Assembly (NCBI GenBank): GCA_003155655.1
Contig: PMDS01000081.1
Coordinates: 1 to 40,753 of the forward strand
Source of the DNA: Melioribacter sp.
GTDB lineage: Bacteria > Bacteroidota > Ignavibacteria > Ignavibacteriales > Melioribacteraceae
Length of the DNA: 40,753 bases
Direction: 5' to 3'
A model generated the notes under the pieces. It made no database searches, was not told the origin of the DNA, and saw only the letters and a program-made list of their open reading frames with translations. The translations under genes and the position numbers were made by a program. Numbering within the stretch: position 1 is the stretch's first letter; the number at the start of each line of letters is the position of its first letter. Shown one piece after another: positions 1 to 6,194 of this stretch.

Positions 1-103
1 GAAATTGAGGCATTGAAGAAATGTCATCAGCACAAGGGTACTAATACTGTTGTCAAGAATTATCATATATTTTTTTGTCTCAACTTCGGATAAAACACTT
101 AAC

Positions 104-110
104 GTTAGGC
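104..110 (+). repeat. attC R' box (GTTAGGC), start of first complete cassette
   Basis: GTTAGGC fits the attC R' consensus GTTRRRY and lies 31 bases before the ATG of the first gene. The bases before it (CTTAACGTTAGGC) resemble the 3' arm of an attC whose 5' arm would belong to a cassette left of or at the window edge. I could not find the partner R'' box in bases 1-100. Confidence 0.55.
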
Positions 111-141
111 GACTCCTCAAATAAAAGAAAGGAGAAAGACA

Positions 142-753
142 ATGAAGAATCAAATAAGTGTTTCTACAGTATCTTTAATTTTTATTTTATTTATTGGAAT
201 GACTCAGCATGTAGTTGGGCAAGGACTTTATTATGATATAACCATAGCAGAGAAGGAAGCGATTAATAGTATTATTATATTTGGTCCTTCAGACAGATTC
301 ATAGTCAATGATCTGGAGGCATTAAAGGATGCAAGAAAAGGTATTAAGAAAGTTACAATAAGTGGGTCTCCTCCTGGCACAGAATTAATCATATTCAAAG
401 AAAGCAAAGAAAAAGGAGGATATTCAGTAAATTCTAATGTGGCACTTTTATCTCCTGGTACCAGAGGCTTTGAATCAAAAATACCGAATTTTTCTAATTT
501 GCCTAAAGGATCTGTTGTTAGATTTTTAGGTAATGTAGTATTAGATACGTGTAAACTTGAAGCTTGCACCTTCTATGGAGAGTTTAATGATCCTTTATCC
601 TTCATATGGTTGCCAGATAAAGGTTTAGTATACCTTGGGGGTAAAGGATTTGTTAAGCTAACAGATAGTACGAATGTAATGTTACCCCGACCTAGTAAGA
701 TTATTAAAGAAAATAATAATAAAAAATATCAGCGTAAAGTAAAACATCCATAA
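142..753 (+). CDS. Hypothetical secreted protein (cassette gene 1)
   Basis: The 203-residue protein has an N-terminal signal peptide: Lys-containing start, hydrophobic stretch at about 9-22, and a likely cleavage site after the VVGQG region. The rest is soluble, with a lysine-rich tail (about residues 185-203). I recognise no family. Two cysteines near residue 137-142 (DTCKLEAC) could form a disulfide after export. The start is well supported by GGAG nine bases upstream of ATG. The gene sits between the R' box at 104 and the R'' box at 766, so it is the cargo of one cassette. It has no evident promoter of its own in the 31-base leader, as is common for cassette genes. Confidence 0.7.
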   Translation: MKNQISVSTVSLIFILFIGMTQHVVGQGLYYDITIAEKEAINSIIIFGPSDRFIVNDLEALKDARKGIKKVTISGSPPGTELIIFKESKEKGGYSVNSNVALLSPGTRGFESKIPNFSNLPKGSVVRFLGNVVLDTCKLEACTFYGEFNDPLSFIWLPDKGLVYLGGKGFVKLTDSTNVMLPRPSKIIKENNNKKYQRKVKHP

Positions 754-765
754 AAGCGAAGTATC

Positions 766-977
766 GCCTGACACGCCGCTCAACACGGTCAGCCACGCCT
801 TTGGCGTGGTAAACTATTTTTCATTGCGGCATTGTTCAAGTTTTCGGGTATGGTGAAAAAGGTAAGTATAGCAAATAAGTTTGTTCTATTAAATAAAATT
901 GTTAAAAATATTTGGCAGTAGCTTTTCAGTTCGGTATCGCTGTTCTGGGGGGAGTGTTAGGCGCAACGCTGTTAGGC
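766..977 (+). repeat. attC-like site after cassette 1
   Basis: R''-like GCCTGAC (766-772) is one mismatch from the reverse complement of the cassette's own start GTTAGGC. It is followed by CGCCGCTCAACACGG, typical of attC left arms, and an internal hairpin CCACGCC-TTT-GGCGTGG. The site closes at GTTAGGC, present twice (956-962 and 971-977), so the exact crossover point is ambiguous. At about 200 bases it is longer than classical attC sites. The internal segment TTGCGGCATTGTTC recurs in similar form near 2990, 4105 and 5020. Confidence 0.5.
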
Positions 978-998
978 AAACAAAAAATGGAGAAAGTT

Positions 999-1415
999 AT
1001 GAGTAATGAAATCAAACAAGAAAATGCTTCAGAATATTATTGCTCTAATTGCGGAACGGATATAAATGAATCTGATAAAGTTTGCCCTAAATGTGGTGCT
1101 GATTTTTCAGATGAAGTTAGAGATAAAATGTTAGTAAAAATCAAAAAAATATTGCCATATTTTTTATTTATTGTTCTTATTGTATTAGCAACAATTATTC
1201 TTCGAACTTCGGATAAGAATGATGATGAAAAAAAAACAAAGGCAACAATAGTTGATTGCAATACCATTAAATATAAAGGTTATACTTTCACATTTTCAGA
1301 AATCAATTACGGATCTGATGGTCGCTATACTGTTTATGGAAATCAAAGTGACCATTCTTATGTTTTTCGAATTTCCGTTTTTAATGGTTGCATTACTTTT
1401 GTTGAACCGGAATAA
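999..1415 (+). CDS. Zinc-ribbon membrane protein (cassette gene 2)
   Basis: The 138-residue protein has an N-terminal zinc ribbon with cysteines 15, 18, 29 and 32 (CSNCG and CPKCG knuckles), one hydrophobic membrane helix at about 47-65, and a C-terminal soluble domain of about 60 residues. This arrangement is common in small bacterial zinc-ribbon proteins of unknown role; the tail matches nothing I recognise. The ATG at 999 is preferred because GGAG lies six bases upstream. The same frame stays open back to a TTG at 912, but that would run the gene through both R' boxes of the preceding attC. An ATG at 987 is a weaker alternative. With one helix, the zinc ribbon is probably cytoplasmic and the tail outside. 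Confidence 0.7.
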   Translation: MSNEIKQENASEYYCSNCGTDINESDKVCPKCGADFSDEVRDKMLVKIKKILPYFLFIVLIVLATIILRTSDKNDDEKKTKATIVDCNTIKYKGYTFTFSEINYGSDGRYTVYGNQSDHSYVFRISVFNGCITFVEPE

Positions 1416-1610
1416 AAAAGATATTATTAGTATTTTTTTGTAACATTAATAGATTGAGAGATTTTATTAATTGTCTTAATTGCCGAAGTATTAGTGTTTT
1501 TCCTATATTCATAGAATTGTACGAAAAATCTAAAGAATATTAACAACTGAAGTAAACTTGAATTCAGTTTTGTAGAAAGAGCAAGTATAAATAAAATTAG
1601 ATTATGTTTT

Positions 1611-1711
1611 GCCCTAACCTTTAATCAAGGCGGACGCCGTTTTCAGTACGACTTTGTTCTAATTCTTATGTTGGTTTATAAAAACTAAGTTGCTCTTTGA
1701 AGTAGTTAGTT
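1611..1711 (+). repeat. attC-like site after cassette 2
   Basis: GCCCTAAC (1611-1618) is the expected R'' for a cassette beginning GTTAGGC, with one extra C. It is followed at once by AATCAAGGCGGACGCCG, the arrangement seen in classical attC left arms. The same AATCAAGGCGGAC recurs after the R'' box at 3922. The right end is placed at GTTAGTT (1705-1711), giving about 100 bases, within the usual size range. GTTAGTT deviates from GTTRRRY at one position. Confidence 0.55.
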
Positions 1712-1881
1712 CTAAAAAATATTTTTAATAAATAAAAAGTTGTTGATTCAGTGCGAACGCATAGTTAATTTGCAACTAGCGAACCGCGAATTAATCCTCC
1801 TGCAGTTTAGAACTAACCTGCGCTCCTTTGGCTGGCTTGTGCGCCTCTGGCGCATCCCGCCACTTCCACTTTGATTAATGC
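1705..1881 (+). other. Probable gene-less mini-cassette with its attC
   Basis: GTTAGTTCTAAA (1705-1716) and TTTAGAACTAAC (1806-1817) are perfect 12-base reverse complements, the relation expected between a cassette's first bases and its own R'' box. Only about 90 bases lie between them and no reading frame of note is present. After 1817 come a short hairpin (TGCGCC-TCT-GGCGCA) and an end near TTGATTAATGC (1871-1881) that could be a degenerate R'. From 1416 to 1610 I see only AT-rich sequence without features. Confidence 0.35.
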
Positions 1882-2113
1882 ATTTCTTTTTCTCTTGCAT
1901 TCAAAGATTATAAGAAATAGCTTACATATAACTTTATAGAGAATAATTCTAAAGTAAATGAGTACCTAGGGGATAATACTCTTGCTTCAATCAGAAGAAT
2001 AACCGGATATCCTTGTAAGATTAATTTGCTAATATTTTCACATCAGATATAAATAAAATATTCCATGGCTACACTCTATTAGCCAGGACTATGAATAATT
2101 TGATGAATTATTT

Positions 2114-2227
2114 ATGCAAAATTTAGATGACCGAACTAAAGAGGATATTGTTAGGAATTCCGGGACATTTCTTGAGAAACACTTTACAAAAATTATAGTA
2201 CCTTTCAATTATAATCAATACTTATAA
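2114..2227 (+). CDS. Possible 37-residue ORF or remnant of a decayed gene
   Basis: An ATG at 2114 opens a 37-codon frame with coding-like composition (DDRTKEDIVRNSGTFLEKHF) that ends 13 bases before the next gene. No good ribosome binding site precedes it. Between 1950 and 2050 another frame reads EYLGDNTLASIRRITGYP, also protein-like, before a stop. Together they suggest that 1940-2227 is the frameshifted remains of a larger gene. I do not recognise the family, so this may not be translated at all. Confidence 0.25.
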   Translation: MQNLDDRTKEDIVRNSGTFLEKHFTKIIVPFNYNQYL

Positions 2228-2240
2228 ATAAGGTGAAGAA

Positions 2241-2891
2241 ATGAAAAATATTTTAATCGTTTTTTTAATTTTCGTCAATAGTTTTTTATTTGCGCAGAAT
2301 GTTGAGAAATCAACATTTTTCACATCTTCTGAATTTGGTATTTATGGAGGGTTAAATTTCAATACTCTCTCGCATATATATGGATCATTTTATTTTGAAG
2401 GTAGAACTAATCTAACATCCAACATTAATCTCAAATTATCTGCCGGTTATTATAAAATCTTTTCTTTTGAATCATACACCGTAGATTCATACGAATATGT
2501 TCATATAGGCGATTATAGTAAATACAACACTATAACCTATAACGTCCTTAGAACCGAATACCAGGTAATACCTATTTCAATTGGCGCACAATATAATTTT
2601 ATACATAACATTTCTACTTATTACGCTTTTTTTGATGTTTCATATAATTTTATTGATCCATTAACGTATCAAACACCTGCCGTAACAACCGGTGAATATA
2701 ATTCAATAAGTGATATTCCGGGTAAATACAAGATTGAAAGTAATCTTCCCAATAATTCCTATGGTCTTGCTTTTGGAGCAGGAGCGATGTATAAACTTTT
2801 TTCATCCTTCAGCATTGATATAAGGTATTTATTTAAATATGATAGTGAAATAGTTAATACTCATCAATTATTGATCGGATTTGTATTTTAA
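2241..2891 (+). CDS. Outer-membrane beta-barrel-like protein (cassette gene)
   Basis: The 216-residue protein has a clear signal peptide (MKNILIVFLIFVNSFLFAQ, cleavage after AQ). The mature part alternates aromatic and polar residues, rich in Tyr, Phe and Ser, and its last strand ends in Phe (LLIGFVF). That is the usual signature of small 8-10-strand outer-membrane barrels. Near the C-terminus, YGLAFGAGAMYKLF and FSIDIRYLFKYDSE look like paired strands. The start is supported by AAGGTGAAGA just upstream. No ligand or enzyme function can be read from it. It sits between attC-like material on both sides, so it is probably a cassette cargo. Confidence 0.65.
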   Translation: MKNILIVFLIFVNSFLFAQNVEKSTFFTSSEFGIYGGLNFNTLSHIYGSFYFEGRTNLTSNINLKLSAGYYKIFSFESYTVDSYEYVHIGDYSKYNTITYNVLRTEYQVIPISIGAQYNFIHNISTYYAFFDVSYNFIDPLTYQTPAVTTGEYNSISDIPGKYKIESNLPNNSYGLAFGAGAMYKLFSSFSIDIRYLFKYDSEIVNTHQLLIGFVF

Positions 2892-2914
2892 TTGGTAAAA
2901 AAAATAATAAAACT

Positions 2915-3060
2915 ATCGAAGGTTTAAAGCTCGCCACGGTGTACCGTGGCGTACTCGAAATAATTAATTATTGGCGTTAGTTTTTTCGTTGCTGCATTGC
3001 TTTTATGGGCGGCGGCCCCGCAAAATGTACGGTATAAACTTAAAAACAATGCCGTTATGC
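2915..3060 (+). repeat. Degenerate attC-like region between the barrel gene and the Fic cassette
   Basis: A strong hairpin CGCCACGG-TGTA-CCGTGGCG lies at about 2929-2951, followed by GCGTTAGTT (R'-like, 2976-2982), then TTGCTGCATTGC and GGGCGGCGGCCCC. It ends with GTTATGC (3054-3060), which is the perfect partner of GCATAAC at 3922. I could not identify a convincing R'' box for the barrel gene's cassette, so the left limit is uncertain. Confidence 0.4.
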
Positions 3061-3099
3061 ACTTGAAAGTCGTTCTTTGAAATAATTAGATGAAGAAAG

Positions 3100-3729
3100 T
3101 TATTCTGACTTTTTTAATCCAGAGAGAAGTATTCTATACATTTTGTTATCCTCCCCGGTCATACAGTCAATCGACGCTTTTATAAATAAATTGTAACCAT
3201 CTTCTATTTTGAGTGCATCTTGGTAGTCGATGTATTCATAACCATTATATGTGGCAATCATGTCGAAAAATAATCTAGTTATTCGACCGTTCAATTCAAA
3301 AAATGGATGGAGTGCAATTAACTCACACATATAAAAAGCGATTTTACGAGCGAATTCTTCTTTCGTTTTAGTAGAATAATCTCTCAAATAATTTTCGAAT
3401 TGAAGTTTCTTGAATATTTCTTTTGATGTCTGTTCAAGAAATCTGACTTGGCAAAAAGTTGAATATCCCTTGGAAATATTTACTGTTCTGTATTTCCCCG
3501 CAAAAGCGTAGAGTTTGCTAAATGTTTTTCTATGGAGTTCTTTGAAATATTGTTCATCAAAAGCAGTTGATTCTGATAACTTCTTATGAAAGTATTCATA
3601 ACCTTTTGTCAACAATTTTCTTTCTTCATCTTCTATAACATCGTGATTTCTAATATTAAGCTTGTTTATCGGAATGTTTGTGTTTTCATAATAAATATAG
3701 TTTGGATCTTGCGTGTATTTTGACATCAT
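3100..3729 (-). CDS. fic: Fic domain protein, toxin of a class I Fic toxin-antitoxin pair
   Basis: The 209-residue single-domain Fic protein belongs to a family that usually transfers AMP from ATP to a hydroxyl of a target protein. The active-site loop is HPFFELNGRITR at residues 141-152: catalytic His141, Glu145 in the Mg2+-binding position, and Asn147, Gly148, Arg149. The usual Gly or Ala before NGR is Leu here, which may alter the anion hole. The target-docking flap (TVNISKGYSTFCQVRF) lies at about 82-97. Length is normal for FicT proteins. The start overlaps the stop of the upstream antitoxin gene (TAATG); a second ATG follows at once. The gene runs opposite to the array, so it needs its own promoter, probably in 3858-3921. 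Confidence 0.9.
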   Translation of the reverse strand: MMSKYTQDPNYIYYENTNIPINKLNIRNHDVIEDEERKLLTKGYEYFHKKLSESTAFDEQYFKELHRKTFSKLYAFAGKYRTVNISKGYSTFCQVRFLEQTSKEIFKKLQFENYLRDYSTKTKEEFARKIAFYMCELIALHPFFELNGRITRLFFDMIATYNGYEYIDYQDALKIEDGYNLFIKASIDCMTGEDNKMYRILLSGLKKSE

Positions 3730-3857
3730 TATTTCACTTTATTCTTAGCTCTTTTTTGAGAGGTTGATTTGCTTCGAGGAATTTTATGTCCTTCAATTTT
3801 GGAAGATGTTTCGACTGTTTTTAAAGCTTTTTCCAATGAAAATTTTGGTTTATTCAT
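3729..3857 (-). CDS. Small Fic antitoxin (VbhA/FicA-like)
   Basis: The 42-residue basic protein lies directly upstream of fic and overlaps it by one base, so the two are translationally coupled. Residues 18-23 read SSKIEG, which fits the inhibitory-helix motif (S/T)xxxE(G/N) of class I Fic antitoxins. In these systems the Glu blocks productive ATP binding in the toxin. I chose the ATG at 3857 (GAAAGAGAT upstream). The frame stays open to 3935 but that extension is hydrophobic, unlike the family, and runs into the attC box at 3922. The C-terminus is Lys/Arg-rich. Assignment rests on motif plus gene order, not on overall similarity. Confidence 0.75.
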   Translation of the reverse strand: MNKPKFSLEKALKTVETSSKIEGHKIPRSKSTSQKRAKNKVK

Positions 3858-3921
3858 ATCTTTCTCTTTCTTTGAAAAAAAATATAGTAAAAAAATACTA
3901 TATAAGAAATTCGTAAATAGT

Positions 3922-4174
3922 GCATAACCAGCCAATCAAGGCGGACACAGTTTTTTCCCGAAGTGATCCCTTTGAGACAGTGCAGCATTTTTCTAATTAG
4001 TGTGTTGTGTTTGTAAAGTTTAGTTGCTGTTTATGGTAGTTTGTTCTTCCGAAGGAATTCCTTTGGAAGAAATATATTATTTCTAAATAAAAGTTGTTGC
4101 AACTATTCGGCATTCTTGTTCTGGGCCAGTCAAAGCCTGGTAAACTGCCGGTTAGCGGCAACAGCGTTATATGC
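3922..4174 (+). repeat. attC-like site(s) after the Fic cassette
   Basis: R'' GCATAAC (3922-3928) is the exact reverse complement of the cassette start GTTATGC at 3054, followed by AATCAAGGCGGACAC, a canonical attC left arm. The next clear R' is GTTATATGC at 4166-4174, preceded by CTGCCGGTTAGCGGCAACA. The interval of about 250 bases is long; GTTTAGTTGC near 4017 and GCAACTATTC near 4098 are near-complementary, so a second gene-less mini-cassette may be nested here. Confidence 0.55.
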
Positions 4175-4193
4175 TTAATTGGAGGAATTTAGT

Positions 4194-4868
4194 ATGAAAA
4201 AGGTAATTCTATTTTTGGTCCTAGTGATTTTTACGCAAACCTATGTCAGAGCGCAAAGTTATAAAAACGATACCAGACCCCAGTTCTTAAAAGAAGACGA
4301 TCTAAATGTTTACAAATCAGATAATATTTCAACTTTGGATATTATCCAAGCTTTAGATTTTCTTGGCGTAAGAATTAGCAAATTCAGCATCGGCAAGTTT
4401 GATAAAAAATATAATCTTTGCATAATGGTCGATGAGCATTTGGGTGGCAAAATTATAAAGACAGATACAATATATTGTGGCGATAATGAATATAAGTTTC
4501 CTGAATTAGGAATAAGTAAATTATCTGTGAACTATATAGACCAAATAAAAATATTCACACGAATTGAAAAAGATAAAATAGTCTTGTTGGTAGATACATA
4601 TAAGCGCCCGGACCAAATAGAAATTAAATATCATAAAACTGATGAGAAGCAATTTTTCATGCTACGAAACTATTTGAATCCAATATGGAAACTGAACAAG
4701 AAAATTCCACTAATGATTTATGCATCATCCTGGAAAGATGGAGAAGGCCAAAGATTTTGTGGTACAATGAATTTATCTGAAAATGATGAGTTAACAAATG
4801 AACTGCTATCGTTAACACCTAATTATTTTTTGGTTAGCTATATAGTTACTGATATTGATATGAAATAA
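4194..4868 (+). CDS. Hypothetical exported protein (cassette gene)
   Basis: The 224-residue protein has a clean signal peptide (MKKVILFLVLVIFTQTYVRAQ, cleavage after AQ). The mature part is soluble and charged, with about four Cys residues scattered in it. I do not recognise a domain. The ATG at 4194 is chosen because GGAGG sits eight bases upstream; an in-frame TTG at 4179 would put this binding site inside the gene. The cassette limits are unusually clear: GTTATATGC begins 28 bases before the ATG and GCATATAAC lies 12 bases after the stop. The leader is too short for an obvious promoter. Confidence 0.75.
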   Translation: MKKVILFLVLVIFTQTYVRAQSYKNDTRPQFLKEDDLNVYKSDNISTLDIIQALDFLGVRISKFSIGKFDKKYNLCIMVDEHLGGKIIKTDTIYCGDNEYKFPELGISKLSVNYIDQIKIFTRIEKDKIVLLVDTYKRPDQIEIKYHKTDEKQFFMLRNYLNPIWKLNKKIPLMIYASSWKDGEGQRFCGTMNLSENDELTNELLSLTPNYFLVSYIVTDIDMK

Positions 4869-4879
4869 TAATCGAAGGT

Positions 4880-4949
4880 GCATATAACCCGCAGCCCAAA
4901 CCGACCGCTTTTTTAAAAGCGGCATTTGAGAAGTTATTGGGTTAGGTGC
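4880..4949 (+). repeat. Canonical-size attC site (about 70 bp)
   Basis: R'' GCATATAAC (4880-4888) is the perfect reverse complement of the same cassette's start GTTATATGC (4166-4174). R' is GTTAGGTGC (4941-4949). Between them lies a perfect hairpin, CCGCTTTT-TT-AAAAGCGG, plus CCCAA...TTGGG arms. Size, box order and central stem all fit a folded single-stranded attC recombination site. This is the best individual site in the window. Confidence 0.75.
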
Positions 4950-5149
4950 GCAAGATAAAATAAGCTGTTTAAGTTATTATAAGAAAATAAAGTATTTGAA
5001 AATAATTGTCTGTAGTTTTTCATTTCGTCATTGTTTGTCCTTCGACTTCCTTCAGGGTAAATTCTAAAGCTCAGGGCTTGTATTTTTTTGAACAGTTCAA
5101 AATTATTTTTTAAAGAAGTTTTGCATATTCGCTGCGGACCTCACCCCGG

Positions 5150-5174
5150 CCCTCTCCTTAAAAAAAGGAGAGGG
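5150..5174. repeat. Strong GC-rich hairpin repeat
   Basis: CCCTCTCCTT and AAGGAGAGGG are perfect 10-base arms around AAAAA. It looks like a dispersed intergenic palindrome rather than a gene-specific terminator, as no gene ends just before it and no long T-run follows. Confidence 0.5.
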
Positions 5175-5242
5175 GGAAAATGTAAAAATATTTTACCCTT
5201 AAAAAAGTTCTTTGACATACTGACTATTCCATAGACGCCTAA

Positions 5243-5352
5243 CGGTGAAAAAACGGAACAAAAATGGGATAAAAATGGGGTGAAAACGGGATAAAAACCA
5301 GGGTGAAAACGCGACAAAACCAAGGTGAAAACGGGTAGAAATGGGTGAAAAA
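5243..5352. repeat. Degenerate 10-12 bp tandem repeat with phased A-tracts
   Basis: About ten units of the form GGGTGAAAAC / GGGATAAAAAC follow each other, each with a run of four to six A's. Spacing is close to one helical turn. Such phasing is known to bend DNA. The repeat begins exactly at the last attC-like box. Confidence 0.6.
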
Positions 5353-5519
5353 TTGAGGACTAGAATTATAAGAAGACTTGTTATATTCTGGAAAAAAACA
5401 AGCGTGTGACCGGCAAAGAATTTTTTCGCCCTTCGTTTCGGAAGTCCACAAAAAAAATCATTTCTTCACACGCTTTGCAATTCATAATTTTATATTGAAT
5501 TATTATTAATAAATATACG

Positions 5520-6194
5520 CTAAGATTTCAAATCGATAATACTGCCGATAGCGTTGACACTTGATGCATTCTGTAAATACTGACTCAATACTGAATTTGA
5601 ATTTTGAGCCGAACTAATATTGCCGCTTTGAAGAGTATTTTGTAAAGTCAGTAATACTTGATTTGTCTGGTCGTTGCCGTTAAGCAAGTTCGCAGAACTG
5701 TTATTACTTTGTTCCGAATTAAATGAACTTTGAGAATCTGTTGAATTTCCAGTACCAGATGAATTTTGTGCATTAGCTATACTGCTAAAATAAGATTCTA
5801 ATGCGTCCTGGGAAGTGGTTGACGTTGTACTGGTTGTAGATGATGTGCTTCCTTGACTATTACCTACTTTATGGTGATGATGATGCCCGTGAACACTTTT
5901 CATATCTGTCTGAAGTGTACCTAAAGCTTTTTGAGCATCTGCTACATTGCCGGATTGGAGAGCGCTTTGCAGCGATTGTAAATCTGTAGTAATTGTGTTA
6001 TTTGGGTTTGCAGAACTTCCTGTTGGATTCTGGAGGTTTTGCAAGAGAGTTGCAAATGCAGATTGGGCATCTGATAGATTCCCGGAATTTAGTGCATCAC
6101 TAAGTTTTTGAGAATTCAGCCTTACGCTGTTGGAGTTATTGGTCTTATCCGTTTGGTAAGCACCAATCGAATTTGAGACACTGCCAATCGTCAT
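5520..6194 (-). CDS. Low-complexity repeat protein with His-rich linker
   Basis: The 224-residue protein is rich in Ser, Gln and Asn, with no signal peptide or membrane segment. Three diverged repeats of about 24 residues appear: SDALNSGNLSDAQSAFATLL (about 32-55), QSALQSGNVADAQKALGTLQ (about 76-99) and QNTLQSGNISSAQNSNSVLS (about 187-210). Each probably forms a helical hairpin (LQSGN-x-x-DAQ). Between repeats two and three lie HGHHHHHK and a Ser/Thr-rich stretch. The histidine cluster could bind metal. The ATG at 6194 is preferred (GGAG six bases upstream) over the ATG at 6206. I know similar low-complexity proteins exist in other bacteria but not their function. Confidence 0.65.
   Translation of the reverse strand: MTIGSVSNSIGAYQTDKTNNSNSVRLNSQKLSDALNSGNLSDAQSAFATLLQNLQNPTGSSANPNNTITTDLQSLQSALQSGNVADAQKALGTLQTDMKSVHGHHHHHKVGNSQGSTSSTTSTTSTTSQDALESYFSSIANAQNSSGTGNSTDSQSSFNSEQSNNSSANLLNGNDQTNQVLLTLQNTLQSGNISSAQNSNSVLSQYLQNASSVNAIGSIIDLKS

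Larger units (their letters stand above)
1..5245 (+). mobile_element. Integron-type gene-cassette array (distal part, no integrase in window)
   Basis: This region holds five or six short unrelated genes, each flanked by R'-like boxes (GTTAGGC at 104, 956 and 971; GTTATGC at 3054; GTTATATGC at 4166; GTTAGGT at 4941) and R''-like boxes (GCCTGAC at 766, GCCCTAAC at 1611, GCATAAC at 3922, GCATATAAC at 4880, GCCTAAC at 5237). In integrons the first bases of a cassette pair with the R'' box of its own attC after circularisation, and exactly this relation is seen (perfect for 3054/3922 and 4166/4880). The motif AATCAAGGCGGAC follows two R'' boxes, as in the L'' part of known attC sites. Most genes are plus-strand and attC sites lie 3' of them, so attI and intI would be expected left of base 1. 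The array appears to end near 5245. I cannot see an integrase, so calling it a chromosomal integron is inference. Confidence 0.7.
4950..5519. other. Last gene-less cassette, end of array and repeat-rich spacer
   Basis: No credible gene is present. A cassette starting GTTAGGTGC at 4941 would need an R'' like GCACCTAAC; GCCTAAC at 5237-5243 is one mismatch away over the seven-base core, so 4941-5243 may be a gene-less cassette. Inside it is a strong hairpin at 5150-5174 (CCCTCTCCTT and AAGGAGAGGG arms). After 5243 follow a degenerate repeat block with A-tracts (to about 5352) and an inverted repeat, AAGCGTGTGA at 5400 with TCACACGCTT at 5466. Confidence 0.45.

Noticed and set aside
912-998. Extended N-terminus of the zinc-ribbon gene starting at TTG 912
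   Set aside because: It would translate through both attC R' boxes, and a good ribosome binding site serves the ATG at 999.
3858-3935. Longer antitoxin reading frame with a hydrophobic N-terminus
   Set aside because: The extension reaches over the attC R'' box and does not resemble Fic antitoxins; ATG 3857 fits better.
5141-5451. Minus-strand frames rich in Phe and Pro over the A-tract block
   Set aside because: They are by-products of the short repeat; there is no start context or family resemblance.
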